NCBI GenBank assembly: GCA_023053545.1 | Contig: JAKZAN010000004.1 | Coordinates: forward strand, 3,968,001 to 4,032,000 | Direction of reading: 5' to 3' | Origin: Lepidurus packardi | Lineage: Eukaryota > Arthropoda > Branchiopoda > Notostraca > Triopsidae | DNA length: 64,000 nt | Part shown: positions 25,301 to 37,300 of the stretch, piece after piece | Position numbering within the stretch: the stretch's first letter is position 1 | How the letters are laid out: every line of letters begins with the position of its first letter | Notes under the pieces: model-generated | The model's database searches: none | Told to the model about the DNA's origin: nothing | Seen by the model: only the letters and a program-made list of their open reading frames with translations | Translations under genes and position numbers: made by a program

Positions 25301-28300
25301 CATACTGGACTGGTAGGGCAAGGTGGCTTAGGCGGGAGTCGTTGTGTATAGGATTCGTATGAATGATGGATGATAAGGTTTTGGGTGCGGACCTTATCAA
25401 CAGCTGAGGTATATACGCTACACACTATGGACCACAGTTGGTTGGTTGGGAAGGAATGTCGCCTATACGCCTATCTTTTACGCTCATTTTAAAGGGTATG
25501 AATTCCTTAGATACAATCTTACTTCCTTTAAATTGTTCACTAAATAGTTTCAAAATAAGTTCTGGAGTCGATTTCTTCTTGGAAGTAAAATTTTTTTTAG
25601 ATGTATGTCTCCCAAGTCGACGGCGCCTCAGAATGCGGGATTTTGAAGGTGATAATGCCTAGCAGTGCTTTCGTGCTGCAGAGTTATGTAGAGCTATCAT
25701 TTGTGTTTTTTACGTCCCTTTTGATTTTCCCGTTTTTTTTTGTTTGTTTTTTTTACTGCACTCGCTGGGCCTTTTGCCCAAATGTCAGCTAATATGAGAA
25801 CTTGCATGAGATATTTTTGGGCCCGAGAAAGATGATCCTTGACTGTAAGACCCTCTTGTCAGTTTTTTGTTCCTTTTCTTTCGTTTTTTAAACGTTTGGG
25901 CATATTGCTGACAACGACAAGTGACGGGGAATTAAAATACACTTTTTCAAAACGGACTTAATCATCGATCAAAAAGGTGTCGTTAGGGCTCTTTTTATCA
26001 GCACTTTACTTCCCCATTCAAAGCTTCGCTCTTATCGCACTGGGTAGAATTAAGCTTTGGACAACATAGAGAGCATTTTTTTTATTTTTAAAAAACGTAA
26101 AAAGTACATATTGAAATTGAAATTTTGGCTTCTACGGTTCTGAATTATACTTGTATAATATATCCCTATTTTATTGGAGAGGGTGGAGAGAAGGATTGTA
26201 TTGTAGGGTTGGCATGTTATTAACATGCAAACATGTAGGAGCAGCGCAGCCATGCGAGACGTCTTTCTTGATGACTATATACCCCCCTTGCCTTTTTCGG
26301 GGTGGATGGGTGTACATATCTTTGATATCTTTCTACTTCGTTTTGAGGTCCGGCCTATTGCATTCCGTTCGCTTCGACTGGAGAATGCCGGTGATGATAT
26401 AGTGGTGATGGACCCCGAAGGGATCTTATTTCCAAATCTGAGCCAGCTTGAATAGCAGGTTTAATTTTCCATCTGCAGGATTTTTTTTTTTTTTTACCTC
26501 TTGGTAAATGGCGGTTCGGTTCGGACGATCGATGCTTCGTGGACGCCTGAACTCCTGTCCTTCAAAAACAGACTAAAAAAAATAAATTCTCAAAAAGAAA
26601 TGGTCGCAAGACGAATGAGCTGTGACACTCTTCTGAGTGGTGGATCCATTTTTTGGAGGAGAAGAAATTGGAGGAACTAGCTATGTTTCCGTGTCCGAGT
26701 CGACTCTCGGAAGGCATCTTGAAAAGTGTCTTCAAGATTTGTTGAAGGTTTTATCATTTTGCATCTGTCGAGAGGATTTTTCGCGTGTACATGCAGCCGC
26801 CTTTTTTTTAAAAAAAAGATTTTTCCCTAGATATGAGGCGAGTGAAATTGTGTTGAGTTGACGTTGACATATACGGGAGACAGAAGAAGCACGTGGTAGT
26901 CATATAGAGCACGGATTTCCGCTCTGCTCAATGCAGGATCGTTGAGCTTGTCCTGGCTCCAGATGATGGTCGTTTCTATGTAGTGCATGTACTATTGTTA
27001 TGTCTTATGTGCACATACTCTTGCTTTATTCACTCCTCCCCCTCTTCTTCTTGTAACTTCTAATAGCCGCCACGTCAGAGGAGAATGCATTATATGGAGA
27101 ACTAAAGGGACTCAACGGAGACAGCGACAGTTCGGGGAGGTTTTCGCTTGTCGCGGAAGTTGTAATATATAGATTTTTTATTCTTTTTTTTTCTAGAAGA
27201 ATAGGGAAACAACTGCTGTTAAGAGGATATCATATATCTGTTTATGTAATGTTGGGAGCCATTTGGGCCTTGTTCTTGCTCATGAGCGCTGACTTGGTTA
27301 CAACGTGGGGACTATTTTTCCGAGTTTTTATCTCGTAGGAGGGCCGCATCTGCTTCCCCACCCCCTACCACCCTTTTTGGTTTTGTGTTTAGTTCCCTAG
27401 TATCAATTATCTGCGAATAATCGGCTTAAAGCAGTTGTCTGAATATAAAAGACGCGATTGTTACCGAGCGTCGCCTGTTCATTAGCAATTGGAACGTTGG
27501 GCTGCGGAATAAACAAAGAAAATCTGGGAGGATTGCAAAAGATAGCACTGTCAGTGTGTGGGTTTCCTAGTTGATTTTTTTTATAAAGTATAAGGAAGTC
27601 TACATCTGGAGATATGCTAAGGCGATTACAGTACTTCTGTAATAAAGACGTCACATGACAAAGTTTAGCTGGACTTTGCGATCAATTTTCACGTTTTTTT
27701 TTTTACGTTCCGCTTTATTTACAGTCGAACTCGCTTAAGTGCACATCGTTCCGGCATGCAAGTCGTGTGCACTTATCCGGGTTTTGCAATTGGGAGAATT
27801 TATTAAACATGTACACCTGAAAATGCCAGACTTGGATTAAAAATCACCTTACTGGCTCTAAAGTCTTGTATTGACTGTACAAGGAGTATAGAGGAAAGTT
27901 CAAAGGCTCAAGAAGTATATATATTTCTGTATTTATTATTCTGAAGGAAGCTGAAAACGCTGTATCTAAGATAACGAATGAATTTTCGCAGTTGCAATGT
28001 TTCATGAGTCTAATTCAGTCCCTTGGAGGAATTTGGTGGGGGGTTATGAATGGGGTGTCTTATGTGTGTGTGTTATGTCTATGCAGCGTGAGGCTGTCTG
28101 GAGGCAAATGGCATATATACCAGGGTAGTGCCCGTTGCACAGGAGGATTGAAAACCATTTCTCCAAGGTGAGATTTGTCGGATGCTGCGAAAGAATGAAA
28201 GAATACGCGGTGGCGGTGGAAACGGGAGCGTGAAATAGGACTCAGTTGAAATATTTCTGAAACCCACCAAGCAAACAACAAACCCCCACCCCTTAAGAAA

Positions 28301-31300
28301 AGCAAGGAGAGAAAAAAAATTACAGTTTGGCTTGAAATAGTACCGCTATACTGTGAAGCAACAATAAAGTGCAGGCTTTTATTCTGTATAAGAACATTTG
28401 GTGCATAGTATTGATCTGCTATATGTTGCCGATGATACTTTTACTCTCCCCCCCCCCCCCCCTCCGAATGGTATTTGATGATGGAAGAGAATTGTAAGGG
28501 AAAATAAAGAAAAAAGGAAGGAGATAAGGGAAAGAAAGCAATAGCTCGGAGCAGATTTCATAGTTTATGCATAAGGATTGCTTACAGCCTCCTCGTGGAA
28601 CATCGACACGCGCGACACAATTTATGACTCGCACTCTCTCCGGAATTGGGGCGGGTAGAGGGGGTGTGCGATGGTCCGCCAAATCGTATTGGCATATAGT
28701 TCCATTATTGATTAGAAAATTGAGAGAACGATGTTCGAACAAATCTTCGAGGCTACCGAATCTTCTTTCTGTAATGCTTGAGAAAATAGCTGCAATACCA
28801 TTAGTTTTCATTCTTGCATTGAATTGTCTATGTATTTTTATCCAAATCGCATTTTCAATTAGTTTTTCATTTTTTTTTTTTTTTTTTGGTATTTAAGCCG
28901 GGAAGTTAGAATTAAAGACTTAAGGTTGAAATGGACCCTTTTAAATTATTTCGTGCGTTTTTTGTATATTTTGAATTTAATTGAACTTGGCAGGGAGTTT
29001 CCCTTACTTTTTTGGGGGAGTGGCTTTTTTCGTAGGGTTTATTATTTAATTACTCTGCCTTTTTTCTTGCTGACATTTCAGAATTTTGCGCCATGTGGGT
29101 GGGCTGTTTGGTGATGGTCGCTACTGGTCATGTTTCGTGTGGTCGTGTGCCATCTAGGGCAATGATGGGTTTCATTCTGGGAAGTAAAACGAAACTAAAA
29201 AAGAGTCACAATATCCTCCGTCAGAAAAAAAGAGAGCACAATTCTTGCAGTTTCTTCTGTCATTAAAGGATGTAATCGCTTGGAAGCGTCCTCAGTAAGG
29301 CAACTGCCTCAACTCACAACTTGAGGCTGATTTGGTCATGAAAAACATGTCCTAAACTCTTTACAGCCAAATCACTCGGAAAGGTTCAAGTACTTAATTT
29401 TTAAATATTACTCAGAGCCAGCCATACTATTGTACAGAACTTGCTGTTGTACTATACAGTGTTAAAAAAACACTTTCGTGTTCAGCCATTTATGTACCTA
29501 ATTAGCAAATAACAATAGCTTCGTTATAAGGTCTTCATTGTAACGTTGTCTAGCTTAAGACAAATTCAAAATAATTACTAGATTTCATAGTAATTGGACG
29601 ATAGTAATGTTGAAATATGTTAAATTAATGTTCAAAATTATGTTGAATAATTCTCGCAGAATAACTTCGATTAAAAACAGATGTCGGAGCATCTGTGAAT
29701 GAAATTAACATAAATTAAAATGTCACGTGCAAAGCTTTCGAAATTTATAGAGTTTTCTTACACATTTTTAATAAGAAAATCAAGGGAAACTCCGAATTGA
29801 GTTATTCGCATGTATGAAAGGATCTTTGCGAATGAATGAGGAAAAAACTTCATTTTTTATTCTGAACATGTGAGAAAATTAGCTGTTATGTGTTGTTCTG
29901 TTCGTTTTTCTTGCGTCGTCCAATGTGTAATGTGTGTCCCGGGCAGTTTCTTTCTTTTACTTTTTGTTTCTTTTTTTTCACCTTTTTCGTAATGGTATTG
30001 AAGACAGCGCACCTTCAACGCCGGGGTCCGTTTTGTTTGGTGTGTGGGGGCCGTTTTCGCTTTGTTATATAGCTCTGGTGGCTTTCCACTAGAGTTCGGA
30101 AAAACTCATCAGTATGCACTATGAGTAAGGCATACGATAACCTACCTACAGCATTTTCGTGTGCTGTGTGCGTTCCAGCTAGAAGACTTTTTTGCACAGA
30201 TGTAGGTAAGACACCTCTAGACGAATACCTATTGTGGATGCATTATGCAGAGGGTTGAGAAGTTAACAAGTTGCTTCAAAGAATATCTTTTTGACCAGGA
30301 AATATTTTTAAGAAAAATTAGGCCAACATTCTTTTGAAGCTTTTTCTTCGGTTTTCTCGGTTTCGTCTGCTTTGAAGGGGGAAATATCCTATTGAGTGGT
30401 GTGAGCAGATGGAAAAAAAAAGCTAAAAACCACACCCACGTCACACTGCTATAAACAGACAAAGAAATTATTAGTCTCGGGCTTTTTAATAATGAAAAGG
30501 TCCGCCGTAGTATTTAAGCCCCTCTCTCACCACACAAAGCCGAATTTAAGACAAAGAATTGTTTATCATCTTTCGTCGAAGTAGATGTGTTGGCTATACA
30601 CATACAGACACTCACGTACCCAAGTTTTGCAAATAATTGAACGTCAACTTTTTTGTTTTTACCCAAAAATCACTTCTATGCGCATATATTGAAATGTTTT
30701 ATAAATTAAGGTATTTTAAAAATTCAACGAATACTTGGCATTTTTTATAATAGGTATTCGATTTAAAGGTTGTATAGTTTGTATGTCTTTTTCTTTTCCA
30801 CTCATGCGTTTAGTACTAATGAAGTTATTAAAGAAAAAGTAAACAAAAGAACGAAGATCACGTGACTTGCTAGCGTCACTAACATGTCAATGTCCATGGG
30901 ACCAGGAGCTTCATTACTATTTCAAATACGAAATATGGAAGTAAAAGATTAATGGTGGTAACTAGTGCCTTAAGCCACGCCATGATACGTCTGTGACGTC
31001 ATGAGAAAACATTTGCATGTTCCAAACTATCCGAGCAAGAATTCAAGTACTTTAAAGAACGTAAACTGCAAGAATCCTACGAAATCCTAACATGTGATTT
31101 GGATGGCTATTGTTCTTTAATGCTGTGTGAGGTTTCAAGTTTCAGAACTTAAAAGAGACGGACTTTTTCAGTGCTTGGGCACAAGTCATTATGGTCCCGT
31201 CTCTCCTCCTGTAAGTCAATTGTGAGAGTAAAAATGGAAATTTTTGCAAAATGGTAACTTTTTTCTAGGATGCAATTTTCTTTTGGAAGTATCCATTTCT

Positions 31301-34300
31301 TGCGGAGGCATGTCACGTTGAATTTCACCTTGTTTGAATTTAAAGGGTTTCTATTGGTTTTCCCTCCTTAAAAAAAAGTTGTGGTAATCTAGATTTTGCA
31401 TGGATTTGGAATGCTCAAGTCCTCGGTCCCGGTTTTCTATTTTCGGACATATTACATACAAAATTGTTTGCGGCTTAACTTGTTGTCTTGTGAGCGACGA
31501 GAGAGAGAGAGAGGGGGGTTATGTTTGTAGGTGGGGAGTTGAAAGGTTTATATATTTTTTTTCTTCTTTTTGGGAAGTTGTCTGGAAAGCCCAACAGGGA
31601 AGTCAGTTATGCAAATGTTGTTGGGGTGAGAAGAGAGAAAAAACTCGGCAGGTCTATTTTCTTCTGGACGTTCTTCTGGACTTGGGTTACGCGAAGAAGG
31701 AATCCACCCGACCAAACTTGATGAAAACGTAATACGTGCTTAGCATTTGCTAGCTTGTGCACTTCCCCAAGAGTGAAGAGAAAAACATTCAGAAGCTTTA
31801 AGGGTTTTCGGCCCGGAGATGAGGATAAGGATGCTGCACAGTATTTTTATTTATTTATTTTTTTGCTTCGAATATGCTGTGGAGTTGGAACTTTGCATGT
31901 TTTCACATTTTTGCCATGAGGCAAGTCAAAAATTGCTTCATTCCGCGGAATTATTTTCACCTTTAGTTCCCCCCATCGAGGGAGTTGATTCCGTTCTTTT
32001 TCTTTTATTGAGTCACGAGTTATGTTGATTAAATTCGCAAAATGTTAAGGAATTTGTCCCATACCATTTGCCGGTTTGACTGCTAGCTCGCTGAGCTTTT
32101 CCTCGTGGAAGTTTTAAAAAGTTGTACGTTATTAAGTGGAAAGGTTTCTTGCGTTCGCGTGAACTCGCTTCACTAAACTGACGGATTTTCCTGTCATTAT
32201 CTTATGGGAGTTGGGTATCTCATTACTCTTCCAAGGCGGCTCCGACTGCAAAAGACGTACTATACTGTACTATACACCTGCTCGACTTGGGTTGTGAGTC
32301 CTTAAGGAACTTTAACACACCAACTTACCAAGTCGAGAATAACATTTTCAAGCTTCCAAATTTCGATTTTCTTACTTTTTCTTTCCTTCTTTCTTTACAT
32401 GTTGTATTGTACAGTATTGTAATGCAGTACACAGTACAAATATTGAGATATGTTTGGTTTCCCAGCAGCATTTCTTAGGGTCGGACAATTTGTTTTGGAG
32501 AGAGCTATTAATCAAATACAGTTTGTTTTTGTAGTCAGTTTGACGGTAATGACAATCCTTGTTGAACCGAAAGTGAAGTGTGCAATGGAAATGTATTTCC
32601 TTTTAATGACCGGTACTACAAATATACTACGAGTCAGCGCTCTTCCTTTGGAGTTTTCCATGGGAAAAATACGGAGTTACAGGATTGATGTGCATGATCC
32701 TTATTTTTTTTAATTTTTTTTTTGCTACTCACCTTTTTTTCGAGAATCGTAGGGAGGGAGAGAGTGTGAATGAATCTGGAGCAAGATTCCGACCCCAACA
32801 TCTCTTTAACTGACACATTCGGTGATGGATAGCTACTCCCTAACGTGTACTGCCTCTTATTTTTTTCCAAGATTTTTTTTTCTGTTATTGTAAGGAGGTT
32901 AGAGAGAGCCAAAGTTTGAGCCAAATTCACCAAGTCGTTGCTGGGTGACTTAATAGATATTTTTTCCTCCATTGGCTTGTGTAGCAACATTCTGGTCAAT
33001 TTACCAACTCGGTAGAAAGCCCCAAGTTTTGACTTTTTTTTGTGCTCGGTCGTTATCCATTTTTTTCCAAGATTTATGACCGTCTTGATCGAGACAAATT
33101 TTGGAAGACACCGGGCGATAATGACTAAGCTAAAAAGAGACCATTTTTTCTGGGGATACCTCATCTTGAATTTTTCTTTTTTTAAGCCAACTGCTAAAAA
33201 AAAGTAGGCGGAACCGGGGAGGTGCAAAAAATGTGATGAAAACCGCAATTATGTCTAGGTTTATGGAAAAGTTTTTTCCTTTCTTTTAACACAAACTTTT
33301 CTTGGTTCTTTCCTCTTTCTCCTCTGTCTCTTAGTAATTATGCTCCTTCGCCTCACGTTTTCGTGTTTTGGCTCCCGAGTGTGTCTCACAGCAGGAGTAG
33401 ACAAGTTAGCTCGCAGTGTCAGATATGTAATAGATAATCCCGATACTCAACTTAAGTATCGCTGAAAAAATGTGACGCTCTTGGAGCTACGGAATTTGCG
33501 TTTTTTTTTAAGTTTTAAGAAAGTAAAACAAAAGGGGAGGGAAGGAAATGGGAACCATTTTTATGAGAAAGCGCTTACTTTATACAGAATGGAGATTGAC
33601 ACTTTGCTCAAACCCTTCTCAGAGTCCAGGGATGCCTTGAGTTATAGCCAGAATTGAACCGCGGATAGATAGATAGGTCGTGAGAATGGGAAGCGCAAAA
33701 TGTTAGTCCTTTCATGAGGGGATTTTTATGCCCCACTTTGTGTATGAGGCTGGAAGTAGAGGCACCAACACACAGTCGAGAATATTCTGTTATGGGAAGT
33801 TGATTTAGGGGGTTCTTAACTCGTCCATCAGCGTCGCAATCTCCGGTTTTGCTTGCTTTGTAATTTAGGTTCAAAAAGACCTTTTCTTCCTTTTTTTTCT
33901 TTTTTTTTCGTGACGGGAGGAAAAGCTCCGGATCCACCCCTTCCCCCCAATCCGGAGCTGCTGCTCACCGGAACTGTCATTTGGCGCCCCCCAAGACTTT
34001 TTATTCAATCACAAGAAACTCGGGCGCGTTACCAAAATTTCACATCGCTTCTTGTCTTTTTCTAAGAATTAAAGAAAAAAAACTGAAAATTGTTCGCGAA
34101 TAGTTTTGAATGATTGCTCCAATTCCGGTGGCATAAATACCTGCCGAGGAAATGCCTACGTCACTAAAAAAGTAATTGTTCGGTTTGAGGTTTTCCCATT
34201 TCGTGTGAGATTTTGACATGGTCAGCTCCCTTTTTTCATATTGTTGCAGCGAATTGGGTTGAGATCTCTCATTGAAGAATTTTTTATTTTATTTTTTTAA

Positions 34301-37300
34301 ATTTCGATTTGTTAATGTTTTCTTTTGGAAGGGTAGGAAGGAGGTATGCGTCATTCTCTTAACGAAGTTCATATCAGGATTGGTGAAATTGGGAACAAAA
34401 CCTTGGAAGAAGATGTTACTCACCAAATTTAGAGACTTCATCAAAACTATTTGCATATGCAGATGACTCGTACAGTACAGTACGTTGTGGGCTCTGGGTT
34501 GTGGTGTAAGGGGTTGAGGGTATTTCCCTTTATTCCTGGGTACCAAAGGAAAGCGGGTCTAGGGAGCTCATTAGCAGGCCTGTCCAGGTATAGACACGTG
34601 ATTAGCATAACATGAAGAACACAAGAACCCAGTTATAAAACAAAAAGAAGAAAAGGTTGACTCGCTGGCTTCCTCTGGAGAGGTAAATGCGTCTTGGGAG
34701 GTCGTATTTTCTCTTCTTTTGCCTTTTTTTTTTTTTTTACTTTTTATTTAAAAGAGAAATAAAAAGATAAGGAAATTGGGGCCCTAGGTTTAGGAAGCTC
34801 AGTTGGTGCCAAAACTCCGCCTTCCCAAAGTTGAGTTTCGCCTGTTGCTGGCTTTTGCGTTCACCACACTTTCTCCCTTTAAATCCAATATGGTCATCCA
34901 AGTCAGCAAACGATGTTTAAATCAATGATTATGGCGAAATAAAATATTTTTTTTTTTTTGCTTTGTAAAGGTGAGATTCAAATTTGGGAGCAAGTTTTCC
35001 TTGTGTTGTATATTCCTGCTGCTCTAGATGAAGTGTTCCATTTTTCAGACTAGCCAACGAGATTTTTCCATTTCAATTCCAGATGCTCACGCCCCATACA
35101 GAACATGTATAGCGTGTAAGCAGCTTATGTACTCCCGTCTGGGAGGGGGAAAGAAGGTAAAAGGGAAGACGGAATTGCCAGTTCTGAATATGAAAAGAAA
35201 GCCCAGAAGCCTCTCAAAAACATATTTTTTAGAAAGCATTTTTTTCTATTTCTTTTTTTTTTTTGAGGGAGGAACATTGCGGTGAACTTTTTTTATTCTG
35301 ATTATTCTTCCCCGACCTTACTTAGGAAATGTTGAACTGGGTGTTAGTTCGGTTTGTTGACTGAAGAAATTCACGGAAAAGAAGAAGGAAAGAAAAAGAA
35401 AAGTTTGCGTGTTAGTGTTGCGTATATTGCGAGCTGAAAATGTTTATTGGCCCATTCCCTGTATCGTTAAGAGTGTCGTACGTGAGCTTGGTAACAATGG
35501 CCCTTGGCTTATGGCCTATGCATGACAATTTTTATTAGCTTTTATTTTCCTTTTGTATCTTTATCTTGAGCGGGTCCGTCGCAGGGGCGGGGCCAATGTA
35601 TTAAATAAGTAGAAGAAGAACCTTGGTGAAGTGAGTCTGCGAGGAAGAGAGTTTTCACGGGATTTGATGCTTGGGCCATGTAAGATGTTTTTGATGGTTT
35701 TGCTTTTTAGTATGCATTGTCAGGCAAGAATGATCAATGATTCGCTGGCTAGTTTAGGGGGGGAGGACTGTTCAAAATGGAGAAACAGCTCTTTCCTTCT
35801 TCACCCTCTTTACCACATACTATACTTTACACCATATACCACCAAAGCACACCAGATGATGCGTGGTCTTAAGAGAACGTAAAAGAAATGCAATAAGCGC
35901 CAAGTTATAGAGACAACAAAAATAAAAATAGGGGGCAATGGATTGGCTGTGGAAATTCGTAGGGAACTCGGGGGGAAAGTCGGAAAGGAACGAGACGGAG
36001 ACAATATTATTAGAGAAATGATGGGGCTAGCGAAGCTGTGGCACACTAATGAGAAACTCACCCTTCGGCAGATGAGCTATTTCCGCTAGTTTTTCGATGC
36101 CTATAAGTGTAGAGGCCCTTTTTCTGCGGTTTGGGTTGATGTTTAGTTTACTGGTGGTCTGTACCGTACACAGTTTCGAGGTTTGAAAGTTAATAACCAA
36201 CCTATTCATTCAAAATAGAAGCCAATGAACGTTCCCCATAAAATTAGTGCGTGTAGGCAAAAGTAAGTCCAAGAAGGCCTCAATTTGGTTTGACTTAAAA
36301 GGCGAAATTACCACGTTGTCCTTTTTTGTCTTTTTTGTTTCCCTTCTAAAAAAGCATATGTAATCGATTGTATCAAGTGAATTGTTTTGAATTCTATTGG
36401 TTTATAATTGTTTGGCTTAATAAAAGACTCAAGTCATTAATGTCAATTTTTTTTGGCTTGTCTCTTGTTAGGTGTGATAAGGACACGTGTGGTGCTCGAT
36501 CGCGAAAGCCAGTCGCATTACTGGGTGACAGTCGTCGCCCAGGACCATGGCATCGTCCCACTATCGGCTTCCATTGAGGTAAGTAGTGGTGAAACTCAGC
36601 CTAAAAGCCCCCTAAACCGGAGGGTCCATGTCCATGTCAATTTGCGTAGCGCTGGATTATTCCGTGCGCCAAAGTCTCGAGGGAGACTTGCTAGAACGGA
36701 ATTGGAAAGTTGCTTTGACTGTGTTCGAAGTTCCCACTTCCCTTCCCCTTTATCCTAGACATAAGATAAAAGTAGAAGTCGGTAGTAGTCATCTTAAGAA
36801 AAACGATTTTTTTTGTTCTTTGGACAGGAAACAAAAATTGGTTGTTTTGTTTTATTCATCTTCATCTTTCTTTTTTTCTTTTTTTTTTTTGGGGGGGGGG
36901 GAGGGGACGGGGTTGCGAAAACCACTACATTTTCCAGGTTAGTGGAGAACAATAGAAATTCACTGTTAGCAATGAGAAAGTATTTCTAATGGTTTCCGGA
37001 GCTCCCAAGTCGGGAGCCGAACAGGCGTGCGTGCATTCAAGGGTGAGACGAGACGAGGCGGGAAAACGCGTTACTGATAACCTCTTGCACCCTGAACTCC
37101 TTCCCTCTTTTTGAACTCTACTTTTTTTTTTTTTTTTTTTTTTTTTTAACCCGTCTTGCGTGGGGGCTTGAGAATGAGGTATTTCGTTAGCCTATTAGAG
37201 GCGATGTTTTTTTTTCTTTTTTTTTTGGTCCTGAGTTTGTCTTTCAGGTCAAAGGTTACTGTAGTACGTCTTTTGGGGTAGCTGCACATGCCTGTGTTAC

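Larger units (their letters stand above)
19314..36471 (+). other. Fat-like intron 1 (17.2 kb)
   Basis: GTAAGA donor, TCTCTTGTTAG acceptor, phase 1. Non-coding. Contents noted: a terminal fragment of a MITE family (19589-19609), TC repeats at 20799-20813, TGACGTCA palindromes at 20754, 22577 and 30994, a 20-mer repeated at 22520 and 24295, poly-C at 28448-28462, a weak TA-flanked MITE (27722-27877), and a TTAA MITE related to the THAP element (30763-31120). Short ACAGTAC/GTACTGT motifs recur near 24206, 24246, 32270, 32410 and 34470. A 204-codon minus ORF at 32634-33248 has no recognisable domain and is Lys-rich opposite T-rich + strand sequence. No embedded gene is supported. Confidence 0.85.

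Noticed and set aside
32634-33248. 204-codon ORF on the minus strand, the longest outside the cadherin and transposon genes
   Set aside because: No domain recognised. It is Lys/Ser-rich because the + strand is T-rich, contains homopolymer-coded Lys runs, and has no splice or promoter context.
33640-33665. B-box-like GGTTCAATTC on the minus strand
   Set aside because: No A box upstream and no poly-A tail or target duplication found.
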